A stretch of DNA of 55,456 nt. It comes from Actinobacteria bacterium 69-20 (lineage in GTDB: Bacteria > Actinomycetota > Actinomycetes > Mycobacteriales > Nakamurellaceae). The stretch is taken from positions 1-55,456 of the forward strand of contig MKSW01000042.1 in NCBI GenBank assembly GCA_001897425.1. The letters are read 5' to 3'. A program made the translations under genes and the position numbers. Shown here piece by piece: positions 1-7,134 of this stretch. The notes below the pieces were generated by a model. That model was given only the letters and a program-made list of their open reading frames with translations. It did not search any database and was not told the DNA's origin. Every line of letters starts with the position of its first letter. Within the stretch, counting starts at the first letter, position 1.

Positions 1-699
1 GCGGGGCTCCTCGCCGCCGCGCTGGCCGGCTGCCAGGGCGCCGCGCCTCTCACACCCGCTCCCGCACCCGCCGCATCGCTGGCGACCACACCCGCGGCAA
101 CGCCAGCGCCCGGCTCGTCAACAAGCTCGCCGGCGACGACGTCGACGAGTGCAGCGCTGGCACAGCTGGCCGGGCTGGCGGTCAAGGGCCCGGCGCCGAT
201 GACCGGGTACAGCCGCGCGAAGTTCGGCCCGGCCTGGGCCGACGAGGACCACAACGGCTGCGACACCCGCAACGATGTTCTGCGCCGCGACCTGACCGAC
301 ACCACGCTCAAGGCCGGTACGCACGGCTGCGTCGTGCTCACCGGAGTGCTCGTCGACCCGTACACCGCCCGCACGATCGACTTCACCCGTGGCAGCTCGA
401 CGTCGACCGCCGTCGAGATCGACCACGTCGTGGCCCTGGCCGACGCATGGCGCACTGGCGCGCAGGCGTGGAGCCCCGCCCGCCGAGAGCAGTACGCGAA
501 CGACCCGCTCGTGCTGCTCGCCGTCGACGGGCCTACGAACGAAGCCAAGGGCGACGGCGACGCGGCGACTTGGCTGCCACCGAACAAGGCGTACCGGTGC
601 ACGTACGCGGCCCGCCAGGTGACCATCAAGTCGACCTACTCGCTGTGGGTCACGCCGGCCGAGCACGACGCCCTCGAGCGGATCCTGCACGCCTGCTGA
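1..699 (+). CDS. HNH-family nuclease lipoprotein (3' part; 5' end at 55400-55456)
   Basis: This is the larger part of a gene whose start lies at the other end of the window. Joined to 55400-55456 it encodes about 251 residues in one unbroken frame. The joined N-terminus has arginines, a hydrophobic run and the lipobox LAGC with the lipidated Cys near residue 30, then a Pro/Thr/Ala/Ser-rich linker. The rest resembles the DUF1524/GmrSD-C-type HNH domain of secreted actinobacterial nucleases: a GCDTRND segment, the metal-binding core IDHVVALADAW, then NEAKGDGD and WLPPN. The predicted product is a membrane-anchored extracellular nuclease. Its role here is unknown; nutrient scavenging, competition or exclusion of incoming DNA are guesses. 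Family assignment is strong, substrate is not known. Confidence 0.85.
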   Translation, partial: AGLLAAALAGCQGAAPLTPAPAPAASLATTPAATPAPGSSTSSPATTSTSAALAQLAGLAVKGPAPMTGYSRAKFGPAWADEDHNGCDTRNDVLRRDLTDTTLKAGTHGCVVLTGVLVDPYTARTIDFTRGSSTSTAVEIDHVVALADAWRTGAQAWSPARREQYANDPLVLLAVDGPTNEAKGDGDAATWLPPNKAYRCTYAARQVTIKSTYSLWVTPAEHDALERILHAC

Positions 700-847
700 C
701 AGGCACAGCTTCGCCAGGAAGCCACGAGAGCACGAAACGTGGCCACCTGGGCCCTGTCGGGCAGCTTTCGCCTCGTACGAACGTTGTAGAGAAGGCACAA
801 CGGCGCCCGGCAGGATCGGCGTGGGAGCTCGGTGTCACGATGCACTC

Positions 848-1516
848 ATGACAGACGCACCGGAGCCCGAGGAGCAACGCCCAGAAGGAGAGGACCCCGC
901 GCAGCCGCCCGAAGATGAGGTGCCGGCGTCGGAGGCTCTCGCCGCGACCTCCAAGGAACCGGTGGACGAGCTGCCAGCTGGTATGACGGTGGCTGAGGCT
1001 CGTGCCGCGGCACTGGACCCTCACCACCCGCACCACGCGGCAGCAAAGGCGGCTGAGGCACGATGGGCCGCCAGCGTGACGAAGGCGTTCGCCGGCTCGG
1101 CCTACGAGGAGACGTTCCGGCGCATCGGTGAGAACGTGGCCCGCCTGGTCATGCCACCGAGCGTCGGAGAGAACCTGGCGCGCCAGATCATGGCACCAAG
1201 CGAGGCCGTGCCACCCCTCCTGAGAGTCCCTCGAGTACCGGGGCCGCCGCCGCTTGTCGGCGCGGACGTGTTCGTCGACGCGACTCCTCGCAAGACCCTT
1301 GAGGCGCTGGTGGACGTCTCTGAGCGGATGTCAGAGATGGTCCGCGTAGCCTCCGAGCACCGTGACGCGGCGGTCCAACAGACAGAGCAGTACCAGGTGG
1401 ACAGCAGACGCGGGCGCCGCCGCGATCGGTGGATGCTGGGCGCGGCCATGGCGTCCGCCGTTGCCGCATGGGTCGCCGTGGTCATCGCGGTCATCGTCGC
1501 GGCGCGGGCGAGGTAG
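848..1516 (+). CDS. Hypothetical protein with C-terminal membrane anchor
   Basis: I do not recognise a family. The 222-residue product starts with an acidic, proline- and glutamate-rich stretch (about residues 1-45). A helical middle follows that contains two similar short segments (IGENVARLVMPPS and VGENLARQIMAPS). It ends in an Arg-rich patch before a single hydrophobic helix of about 24 residues at the very C-terminus, which suggests a tail-anchored membrane protein facing the cytoplasm. The ATG at 848 is preferred over the in-frame GTG at 821 because the acidic domain begins there. It stands alone between the HNH gene and the coiled-coil gene on the other strand. Confidence 0.65.
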   Translation: MTDAPEPEEQRPEGEDPAQPPEDEVPASEALAATSKEPVDELPAGMTVAEARAAALDPHHPHHAAAKAAEARWAASVTKAFAGSAYEETFRRIGENVARLVMPPSVGENLARQIMAPSEAVPPLLRVPRVPGPPPLVGADVFVDATPRKTLEALVDVSERMSEMVRVASEHRDAAVQQTEQYQVDSRRGRRRDRWMLGAAMASAVAAWVAVVIAVIVAARAR

Positions 1517-1597
1517 TTAGGTCCCGCAGTTGCCCCGCTCATCGGTGCTGAGCTGGTACGGGGCAGCGGGTACGCCGTGGAGCCGCGCGCGGAACCA

Positions 1598-1786
1598 CTA
1601 CGTCTGGGACAAGTCCCGAAGCTTCTCGCGGTACATGGTCAGTGCAGCAGTCGTGTTCTCGATGTCCGCGACGATCGGCTCACGTCGGCTGGGAACCACC
1701 TCGAGCTCGAGCTCCAGCCGCCGGAGCTTGTTCTCAAGGTCGTAGATCGATGCCTTGAGGCCCTTCGTCTCCGACGCGAGATCCAT
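1598..1786 (-). CDS. Small coiled-coil protein
   Basis: A 62-residue, highly charged protein with heptad-like leucine spacing (KASIYDLENKLRRLELELEV), so a short coiled coil is likely. The ATG at 1786 is chosen because AGAGGA lies about nine bases upstream; an in-frame TTG at 1813 and an ATG at 1804 are alternatives. No family is recognised. It could be a small regulatory or structural protein. It is short, but its ribosome-binding site and amphipathic pattern make it more credible than chance. Confidence 0.5.
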   Translation of the reverse strand: MDLASETKGLKASIYDLENKLRRLELELEVVPSRREPIVADIENTTAALTMYREKLRDLSQT

Positions 1787-1970
1787 CTGTGCCGGTCCTC
1801 TCATCTGGTTCAACTCGTCCCGGTTAACTGGTAGAGGTTCGCAGACGGGCGGAGCGCCGATGTCACGTGCGTCGTCGACAGCCAGGGTCGTCGGTCAACT
1901 TGTGTTCCAGGCTCCGTCGTTGGAGGCGCCGACAACCCACTGACGCGACCCCGGGAGCACACTCGTCCCC

Positions 1971-2867
1971 GTGGGACCTCGGCTCGTCGTACCCCCAAAG
2001 AAGCAGCACACCGTCTCGCAGGTCGTGCTGCGCCGCTTCGCGCTCCACGGCAACATCAGGGTCTACGACCGCGCCGCCGGCCGGTTCTACAGCCAGGGTC
2101 CCGGCAGCGTCTTCCGCTCGTACTTCGACCAGGTCGACCCGACTACCGCCGAGGCGCGTTGGGGCGCTATCGAGTCGCGGGTGCCGGCCGCGTACAGGCT
2201 TCTCGACCAGCGGCGCCCGCCGGACGAGCAGGCGGCTGCAACGCTGCGCGATCTACTCGCGATGCACTGGGCACGTTCGGCGGCTATGCGCCGCGCGCAC
2301 GAGCAGGTCGGAGAGCGGGTCGTCGCGCAGAGGATCGACGAGCGATCTCGACAACCTGAGTTTCTTGCCACCCTGTTCAGGCAGCGGACAGGGCTCGAGG
2401 CCGCCGGCCCCGAGGGGCTGGACTGGATCAACGGCGAGGTGCACCGCCGCGCCCTCAAGGAGATCGATCAGCCGCTGTTCAGCGCCAAGGTGGCCGAGTA
2501 CTTCGAGCTCGCCCGTGTGCGGCTCGCGCGCTGGCAGCTTGAGATTGGCTACGTCGAGGCCGGCGCGGACCTGATGATCGGGGACGCTCCGGTCATAACT
2601 CTGCGTCCGGGCCACGCCGGGGTCGGGCCGCACCAGGATGTGGCGTTCCAGGACGCCACGAGCTTCCACATGCCGATCAGCCCCACGATCGTCATCGGCC
2701 TGGCCGCGAAGCCGTCGCAGGTGTCGATCGACGCCCAGCGCGCTCGGGCACTGAACGAGCAGCAGCTCCGCGGCTTTGTGCGGTGGATCGGCTGGCGGCC
2801 AGGAGGGCCGTCAGATCGCGCAATGGGGGCGGCGCCACCACCTTCCCGCCTCCCGGGCTCTGCTTGA
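1971..2867 (+). CDS. DUF4238 domain-containing protein
   Basis: The 298-residue product has the DUF4238 N-terminal signature: a Lys-rich start followed by QHTVSQVVLRRFA, then an aromatic/basic strand region and FRSYFDQVDP. A helical middle carries WARSAAMR. A conserved-looking MIGDAPV segment lies near residue 205, followed by a strand-rich C-terminal part containing FHMPISPTIVI. DUF4238 proteins are widespread and have no established biochemical role. The GTG start at 1971 gives the family's usual N-terminus. Only 46 bases separate it from the downstream HEPN-like gene on the same strand, so the two may be co-transcribed. Confidence 0.75.
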   Translation: MGPRLVVPPKKQHTVSQVVLRRFALHGNIRVYDRAAGRFYSQGPGSVFRSYFDQVDPTTAEARWGAIESRVPAAYRLLDQRRPPDEQAAATLRDLLAMHWARSAAMRRAHEQVGERVVAQRIDERSRQPEFLATLFRQRTGLEAAGPEGLDWINGEVHRRALKEIDQPLFSAKVAEYFELARVRLARWQLEIGYVEAGADLMIGDAPVITLRPGHAGVGPHQDVAFQDATSFHMPISPTIVIGLAAKPSQVSIDAQRARALNEQQLRGFVRWIGWRPGGPSDRAMGAAPPPSRLPGSA

Positions 2868-2913
2868 AACTGCTTCGGAAGATGCGTCGCGGCGCGCCGG
2901 TAGCGTGCGGCCT

Positions 2914-3387
2914 GTGCAGACACAGGGACCGCCCGTCTCACGCGCAGACATGCTCGCCCTCGAGCTCGGCCGCATCGTGGTCCGCGCCGTGTGGGTCGAC
3001 GAGGTGTGCGCGGCACTGGCCGTCGAGTATCAGCGCGCATCCGGTCCGGTCGACCGCACCAAGGTCACAGGCGAGAGCGGGCAGCCACTCGGTCGCGCAC
3101 TACGGGAAGCGGGCGCAGCGGCGTGGGCCGACGAGTACGACGCGCTGTATCTCCGGCGAAACGACGTCGTCCATGGCTTGTGGTCGGCCGACGCCGACCA
3201 CCGCCAGATGGTGCGCCCGACACGAGGCGGGGCGTTCGCCGGCGCGTTCACTGTGAGGACCTGGGACGCCAACTGGCTGGAACTGCTGGCACGTGATCTC
3301 GACAACTTCTTCGATCGCGCCCGAGCCGAGTGGTTCCGACGCCTGGGCATCCCGGACCGGCTCACACACGGTCGACCGTACGAATGA
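2914..3387 (+). CDS. HEPN-like small protein (candidate ribonuclease)
   Basis: This 157-residue, mainly helical protein carries RRNDVVHG at about residues 81-88. That fits the Rx4-6H motif of HEPN-superfamily RNases, with Asn after Arg as in many active members (R82, H87). An Asp/Glu-rich helix, WADEYDALYL, comes just before it. HEPN proteins act in toxin-antitoxin and phage-defence systems by cutting RNA, or serve as structural partners. The GTG at 2914 is preferred; the frame is open upstream to an ATG at 2776 inside the DUF4238 gene. The HEPN call rests on one motif and the predicted helical fold, so catalysis is an inference. Confidence 0.55.
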   Translation: MQTQGPPVSRADMLALELGRIVVRAVWVDEVCAALAVEYQRASGPVDRTKVTGESGQPLGRALREAGAAAWADEYDALYLRRNDVVHGLWSADADHRQMVRPTRGGAFAGAFTVRTWDANWLELLARDLDNFFDRARAEWFRRLGIPDRLTHGRPYE

Positions 3388-3472
3388 CCGGTGCTCGAGG
3401 CGGCCACGCGCCCGGGTTCTACTTACGCGCCGATTTCTCGTCATAGACCGCCGATAGTGAACATTATGTCCG

Positions 3473-3495
3473 AAATGGCTGGTCAGAGGCCATTT
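3473..3495. terminator. Hairpin between convergent genes
   Basis: AAATGGC and GCCATTT form a perfect 7-bp stem around a 9-base loop, with TTTTGT following on the + strand and AT-rich bases on the other. It lies between the + strand HEPN-like gene and the end of the - strand zeta operon, so it could terminate both. Confidence 0.4.
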
Positions 3496-3509
3496 TGTCC
3501 CTGTACGCA

Positions 3510-3884
3510 CTATCCTCCCGCGACGGCCGGTGAGGCAACATCTGGCCCCTCCCCATCGCCGCCCTGCCGCTCGTTGGCCGTCTCGTCCGGGTGTTCGCGG
3601 GCGTGCGCCTCGGCCTGTAGTCGGCGCAGTCGGGCCATGAGCGGCGGGATGCCGGCAGACAGCTCGACCGGCGCCACGGTGGCGCCCTCACCGGGCTTCT
3701 CGTCACCCTGGTCGTCGTCGACCGCGGCCGCCGGCTGTGGCGTGGCGCCGGCGGCGCGTCGTGCGCGCCAGGCCTCGACGGCGATGAGCAGCCGCATGTA
3801 CAGGGCGCCGTCACGGGGGTCCCGCAGCCAGGCGTCGACCGTCTCCGCGACGGTCCTGGCCAGCGCGCCCTCGTGCTCGTCCAC
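3510..3884 (-). CDS. Hypothetical protein, last gene of the zeta-toxin operon
   Basis: A 124-residue acidic protein with no recognised family. The N-terminal third is helical (VAETVDAWL, YMRLLIAVEAWRARR). An Ala/Pro/Asp linker follows, then a basic amphipathic helix (IPPLMARLRRLQAEAHA) and a disordered tail. It begins with GTG seven bases after the zeta-toxin stop codon and is almost certainly in the same transcript. Its constant neighbour suggests an accessory role in the toxin module, but nothing in the sequence shows what it does. Confidence 0.6.
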   Translation of the reverse strand: MDEHEGALARTVAETVDAWLRDPRDGALYMRLLIAVEAWRARRAAGATPQPAAAVDDDQGDEKPGEGATVAPVELSAGIPPLMARLRRLQAEAHAREHPDETANERQGGDGEGPDVASPAVAGG

Positions 3885-3891
3885 GGCTGCC

Positions 3892-4923
3892 CTATCGCTC
3901 GATCGACGGTCCGCCGCGAGAGGGACCGAAGGTGCGCGGTCGCTCCCCCAGGTGGATCCGCAGCGACGACGCCGGCGAGCCGCTGACGAGCGGCCGCGGG
4001 CGGGCGATCTGCAACTGCGCGCGTCGCACCGCGGCCGCGGCGTCGGAGAGCTGGGCGGCCGCGATGTCGGTACCGGCGGCCTGGGCGATCGCCTCTCCCT
4101 GCCGGCCGAGCTCTGCGAGGGTCGCCACGACGTCGGGGTTCTTCTCGCCGGCCTCGAGCAGGATCCGCGAGCAGCGGGCGTACTCGGCCACCCAGCTGGT
4201 GGCGGCCTCGGGCGTCATCGTCTGCAAGGTGCGACCGACGTCGAGGGCGCGTCGAGCCGCGGCGCCGTCCGTGCCTGGTTGGGCGATGTACAGGTCTCGC
4301 CCGGAGCGGTCGACGACGTGCAGCTCATCGACGAGGCCGGCGTCGACCACGCGCTCGAGCGTCTCGGGCATCATCGTCACGGCGTCGTCGTGGAACTGCG
4401 AGTGAGTCCAGCGTCCCGCGCCGTGCTCCTCGAGCTGGGCGACGTAGCGCTGCACTGTCCCTAGGCGGCTGACGGCCGATGGGACGGCCAGGGCGTACAC
4501 GTGCACCTGGTGGCCGGCGTCGCGCAGGCGCTGTGCGGTGCGCAGCACTGTCTCCGGCCGCCGGAAGGTCGTCTCCACGACGAGGCTGAGGCGTCGGTCG
4601 CACGCTTCCTGGATAGCCCGGTCGACCCACGTGCCGGCGGCGTGCCCCGTCAGCGCCGGCATCCCGAGCGGATCACGTGCCATGGCTGCGTCGTGGCCGG
4701 GGTGGAACTTGCGCAGGTCGTCCCCCACGATGACGGCGGCGGGCGTCAGCTCGTGGCCCACGGCGGCCACCACTCGGGTCTTGCCGGCGCCGGGCTGTGC
4801 CCCGACGATCGCGCCCACCGGCCGGTCGCTGGCTGTCTTGCCGGCGAACAGGGTCGGCGCGACGTAGTCGGTGAAGATCCGCTCGAGCGTCGCGTCGTCG
4901 AGCGCGCCCGGATCGGCGCTCAC
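3892..4923 (-). CDS. Zeta-toxin family kinase
   Basis: A 343-residue zeta-toxin-like protein. The P-loop GAQPGAGKT (Lys48) is followed by the family hallmarks GDDLRKFHPGHDAAMA, where the Asp after the P-loop is expected to act on the substrate, and VVETTFRRPETVL with the conserved arginines. Characterised zeta toxins phosphorylate UDP-N-acetylglucosamine and block cell-wall synthesis. The C-terminal ~140 residues are a longer helical extension than in the minimal toxin and end in a Pro/Arg/Ser-rich tail. Its ATG overlaps the stop of the small upstream gene by four bases, the usual coupling of antitoxin and toxin. It would give post-segregational killing on this plasmid. Confidence 0.85.
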   Translation of the reverse strand: MSADPGALDDATLERIFTDYVAPTLFAGKTASDRPVGAIVGAQPGAGKTRVVAAVGHELTPAAVIVGDDLRKFHPGHDAAMARDPLGMPALTGHAAGTWVDRAIQEACDRRLSLVVETTFRRPETVLRTAQRLRDAGHQVHVYALAVPSAVSRLGTVQRYVAQLEEHGAGRWTHSQFHDDAVTMMPETLERVVDAGLVDELHVVDRSGRDLYIAQPGTDGAAARRALDVGRTLQTMTPEAATSWVAEYARCSRILLEAGEKNPDVVATLAELGRQGEAIAQAAGTDIAAAQLSDAAAAVRRAQLQIARPRPLVSGSPASSLRIHLGERPRTFGPSRGGPSIER

Positions 4924-5168
4924 GCGGCTTGCAGGGCGCGCAGCCGGCTGGTGAAGTCGGCGGTCTTGGCGCGCACGGCAGCCTCGTCGTAGGGGTCGAC
5001 GGCCTCGGCCTCGCGGCTGACATCGAGTGCGACCAGGCGCCAGCGCTCCCGCTCGGCGTCGGTGGTCGCCTCGTAGGACTGGTGGACGTAGTGTCCGCCG
5101 AGCTGGTTGGCCAGCTCGCGCATGGTGTCGTAGACCATCGGGTCGTAGTCGAACGTCTTGCCGTTCAT
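4920..5168 (-). CDS. Probable antitoxin of the zeta toxin
   Basis: An 82-residue acidic helical protein (starts MNGKTFDYDPMVYDTM) encoded directly before the zeta toxin, with ATGA overlaps at both ends (4920-4923 and 5165-5168). It has no strong similarity that I recognise to the epsilon antitoxin. Size, acidity, helical pattern and position fit a protein that binds and blocks the toxin. The ATG at 5168 is the only good start; upstream sequence in this frame overlaps the preceding gene. The antitoxin role is inferred from position. Confidence 0.65.
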   Translation of the reverse strand: MNGKTFDYDPMVYDTMRELANQLGGHYVHQSYEATTDAERERWRLVALDVSREAEAVDPYDEAAVRAKTADFTSRLRALQAA

Positions 5169-5602
5169 GCCGCCTCCCCCGCGGTGCCCTTCTGCTCGAC
5201 GACGGCGCGAGCTCGCGCCGTGTCGTGGAGATCTCCGACGTACTGCTCCTGCTTGGCGATCGCGCGCCGGTACCAGTCGGCCGCGCCCTGCTTTGTCATG
5301 CCGAGCGCCTGGCCGATCTCGGCCCACGTGGCGCCCGCCTCCCGGGCGTCGCGCATGACGTACCAGCGCCGTCCGGTGAGCAGGTCGACGAGCCGGGCGT
5401 TGGCCGCCAGCGCCTCCAGCGGCCCGGCCGCCGGCAGCTGCTCGAGCGCGCCTTGAGCAACGGTGTTGTCGGGGTCCTTGCGCAGGATCCCCTCCCAGGT
5501 CCCGCGTTCGTGGGCCAGGTTCCAGACCGCCAAGAGCTCGCGCTCGTCACCCGCTCTCCCCTGCACCACCGCCGTGACGTCGAGCTCGTCGTACTGACCC
5601 AT
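5165..5602 (-). CDS. Helix-turn-helix protein, first gene of the zeta operon
   Basis: A 145-residue protein. Its C-terminal part contains a clear helix-turn-helix (ATWAEIGQALGMTKQGAADW, about residues 92-111), of the kind seen in short actinobacterial regulators. The N-terminal half is acidic and helical. It is first in a four-gene operon (HTH, antitoxin, zeta toxin, accessory gene) and lies just after an inverted repeat carrying TTGAC boxes. It is therefore the likely autoregulator of the toxin module, as in omega-epsilon-zeta systems where a separate repressor controls expression. Autoregulation is inferred from position. Confidence 0.7.
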   Translation of the reverse strand: MGQYDELDVTAVVQGRAGDERELLAVWNLAHERGTWEGILRKDPDNTVAQGALEQLPAAGPLEALAANARLVDLLTGRRWYVMRDAREAGATWAEIGQALGMTKQGAADWYRRAIAKQEQYVGDLHDTARARAVVEQKGTAGEAA

Positions 5603-5614
5603 AGGACAAGTGTT

Positions 5615-5638
5615 CTTGACGTGAGCGTTCGTGTCAAG
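5615..5638 (-). promoter_or_regulatory. Inverted repeat / promoter of the zeta operon
   Basis: CTTGAC and GTCAAG form the ends of a 24-bp imperfect palindrome (9 of 12 positions match), with a further CTTGAC just outside at 5643. On the - strand it supplies a TTGACA -35-like box, with a possible AACACT -10 close to the ATG at 5602, so the mRNA may be nearly leaderless. It is a good candidate operator for the HTH protein encoded first in the operon. Confidence 0.5.
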
Positions 5639-5768
5639 AGGGCTTGACGATCGCCGCTGGTACTTCGGCCCGGCGATGCCGCAGGTCAAGGGCGCCGTGA
5701 CATATCGCCATGGGTCCGCACCGTCCGCCGGGTCGGGAACTCGCCCGGCGCGACGGAAGGACGAAGTG

Positions 5769-5909
5769 ATGATGAAGCGAGACGAACGGTGCGGGTTCTG
5801 GCAGCTGCTGGCCCGGGTGGCGTTGGCCGGCTGGCCGGCCACGCTGCGTCTGGCGCTCCTGCTCGTCGTGGTGACCACCTGTGCCACCGCCCCGCGGCTC
5901 TTGAGCTGA
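5769..5909 (+). CDS. Small single-pass membrane protein
   Basis: A 46-residue product: a basic, Cys-containing N-terminus (MMKRDERCGFWQLL), then a hydrophobic helix (LRLALLLVVVTTCAT) and a short tail. GGAAGGA lies about 14 bases upstream of paired ATG codons. Tiny membrane proteins of this form occur on actinobacterial conjugative plasmids, but no function is known. The upstream frame is open to 5631, yet that part looks like non-coding sequence. Confidence 0.45.
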   Translation: MMKRDERCGFWQLLARVALAGWPATLRLALLLVVVTTCATAPRLLS

Positions 5910-6030
5910 TGGCACGGCTGCGCGCGTGTGCACAACCCGCCCCGCGGCCGCGGGCGGCTGGCTAGGCTCGGCGGCACCTGGTTGCGCGCAGCCGGGCGCC
6001 GGCTGCCACCGGCTGCTAAGAGGTCGGGCC

Positions 6031-6065
6031 GGGCCCCGCTTCCGCTCTCGGGCGGGGCGGGGCCC
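6031..6065. terminator. Hairpin upstream of the IS1595-type element
   Basis: GGGCCCCGC and GCGGGGCCC form a perfect 9-bp stem around a 17-base loop. It follows the small membrane-protein gene and may end that transcript. The rest of 5910-6113 holds no gene I can support. Confidence 0.4.
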
Positions 6066-6113
6066 TGCCGTCCACCCGGTACGGGCGCTGGCTCCCACTC
6101 GCCGAGCACTCGT

Positions 6114-6121
6114 ACAGTTGT
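6114..6121. repeat. Target-site duplication, left copy
   Basis: ACAGTTGT directly outside the left end of the element; identical to the right copy at 9639-9646. Together with flanking TCGT (6110-6113) it forms the left half of a broken LexA-like box. Confidence 0.9.
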
Positions 6122-6153
6122 ATTGGGTATCCGCTTGAGTCCAGTAGGTTTGA

Positions 6154-7128
6154 GTGGTGATCGAGCGGCTGCCGGTGGCCGGCGTGGATTACCCGCGCAC
6201 GCATCAGCAGCTGTCCGCGTGGTTCTCGGACGAGGACGCGTGCCTGGAGTACCTGGCCCGCTTGCGCTGGCCAGACGGATTCCGCTGCCCCTCGTGCGGT
6301 GGGGATGCCGCCTGGCGCACCGCGCGGCGCGCGTTGTGGATGTGCGCAGGGTGCGGGCGGCAGACGTCGGTCACGGCCGGCACGATCTTCCACCGCTCGC
6401 ACACCCCGTTGACGACGTGGTTCGCGGCGATCTGGTTCGTGTGCGCGTCGAAGAACGGGGTCTCGGCGAGCACGTTGCAGCAGGTCCTCGGGTTCGGCTC
6501 GTACGAGACCGCGTGGGCGTGGCTGCACAAGCTACGCCGGGTCATGGTTCGCCCCGATCGTGACCTGCTCGGCGGGGTCGTCGAGCTGGACGAGACCCTC
6601 GTCGGCGGGCGCGCCAAGCCCGCCTCCAGCGTGGTGATCACCAAGGTCCCGGTCATGGTCGCGGTCGAGACCCCGGCCGGGCACCAGCTCGGACGCATTC
6701 GCCTGGCCCGCGCCGACGCCCGTAACTCGGGCCAGCTGATCGACTTCGCCCACCAGGTCATCGCCCCTGGCACGTTGATTCGCACCGACGGTGCCCGCAA
6801 CCTGCGCCGGCTCGCCGAGCAGGGCTACACCCACGAGTACAAGGTCATGCTGACCTCACCGGACCCGGCCCATGAGTACCTGCCTGGCGTGCACCTGGTC
6901 GCTTCCCTGCTCAAACGCTGGGTCGCCGGCACGCTGCACCACGGCATCTCCCGCCGCCAGCTCGACTACTACCTCGACGAGTTCACCTTCCGGTTCAACC
7001 GGCGCAGCTCACGCTCCCGCGGCCTGCTGTTCTACCGGCTCCTGCAACAAGCCGTCGCCACCGACCCGCACCCATTGGCCGCACTGGTCGGCGGCACCGA
7101 CCAAGACCGAGGTGGCGGCGCGTCGTAG
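6154..7128 (+). CDS. IS1595-family transposase
   Basis: A 324-residue transposase. An N-terminal zinc ribbon has CPSCG (Cys45, Cys48) and CAGCG (Cys64, Cys67). The DDE-type core follows, with the first Asp in ELDETLVGG (about 146) and the second in RTDGARN (about 212). Near the C-terminus is the segment HLVASLLKRWVAGT and the tail FRFNRR, typical of the ISNha5-like branch found in actinobacteria. The GTG at 6154 lies about 30 bases inside the left end. It converges with the ATPase gene, leaving only six bases between stop codons. No disruption is visible. Confidence 0.92.
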   Translation: MVIERLPVAGVDYPRTHQQLSAWFSDEDACLEYLARLRWPDGFRCPSCGGDAAWRTARRALWMCAGCGRQTSVTAGTIFHRSHTPLTTWFAAIWFVCASKNGVSASTLQQVLGFGSYETAWAWLHKLRRVMVRPDRDLLGGVVELDETLVGGRAKPASSVVITKVPVMVAVETPAGHQLGRIRLARADARNSGQLIDFAHQVIAPGTLIRTDGARNLRRLAEQGYTHEYKVMLTSPDPAHEYLPGVHLVASLLKRWVAGTLHHGISRRQLDYYLDEFTFRFNRRSSRSRGLLFYRLLQQAVATDPHPLAALVGGTDQDRGGGAS

Positions 7129-7134
7129 CAGCGT

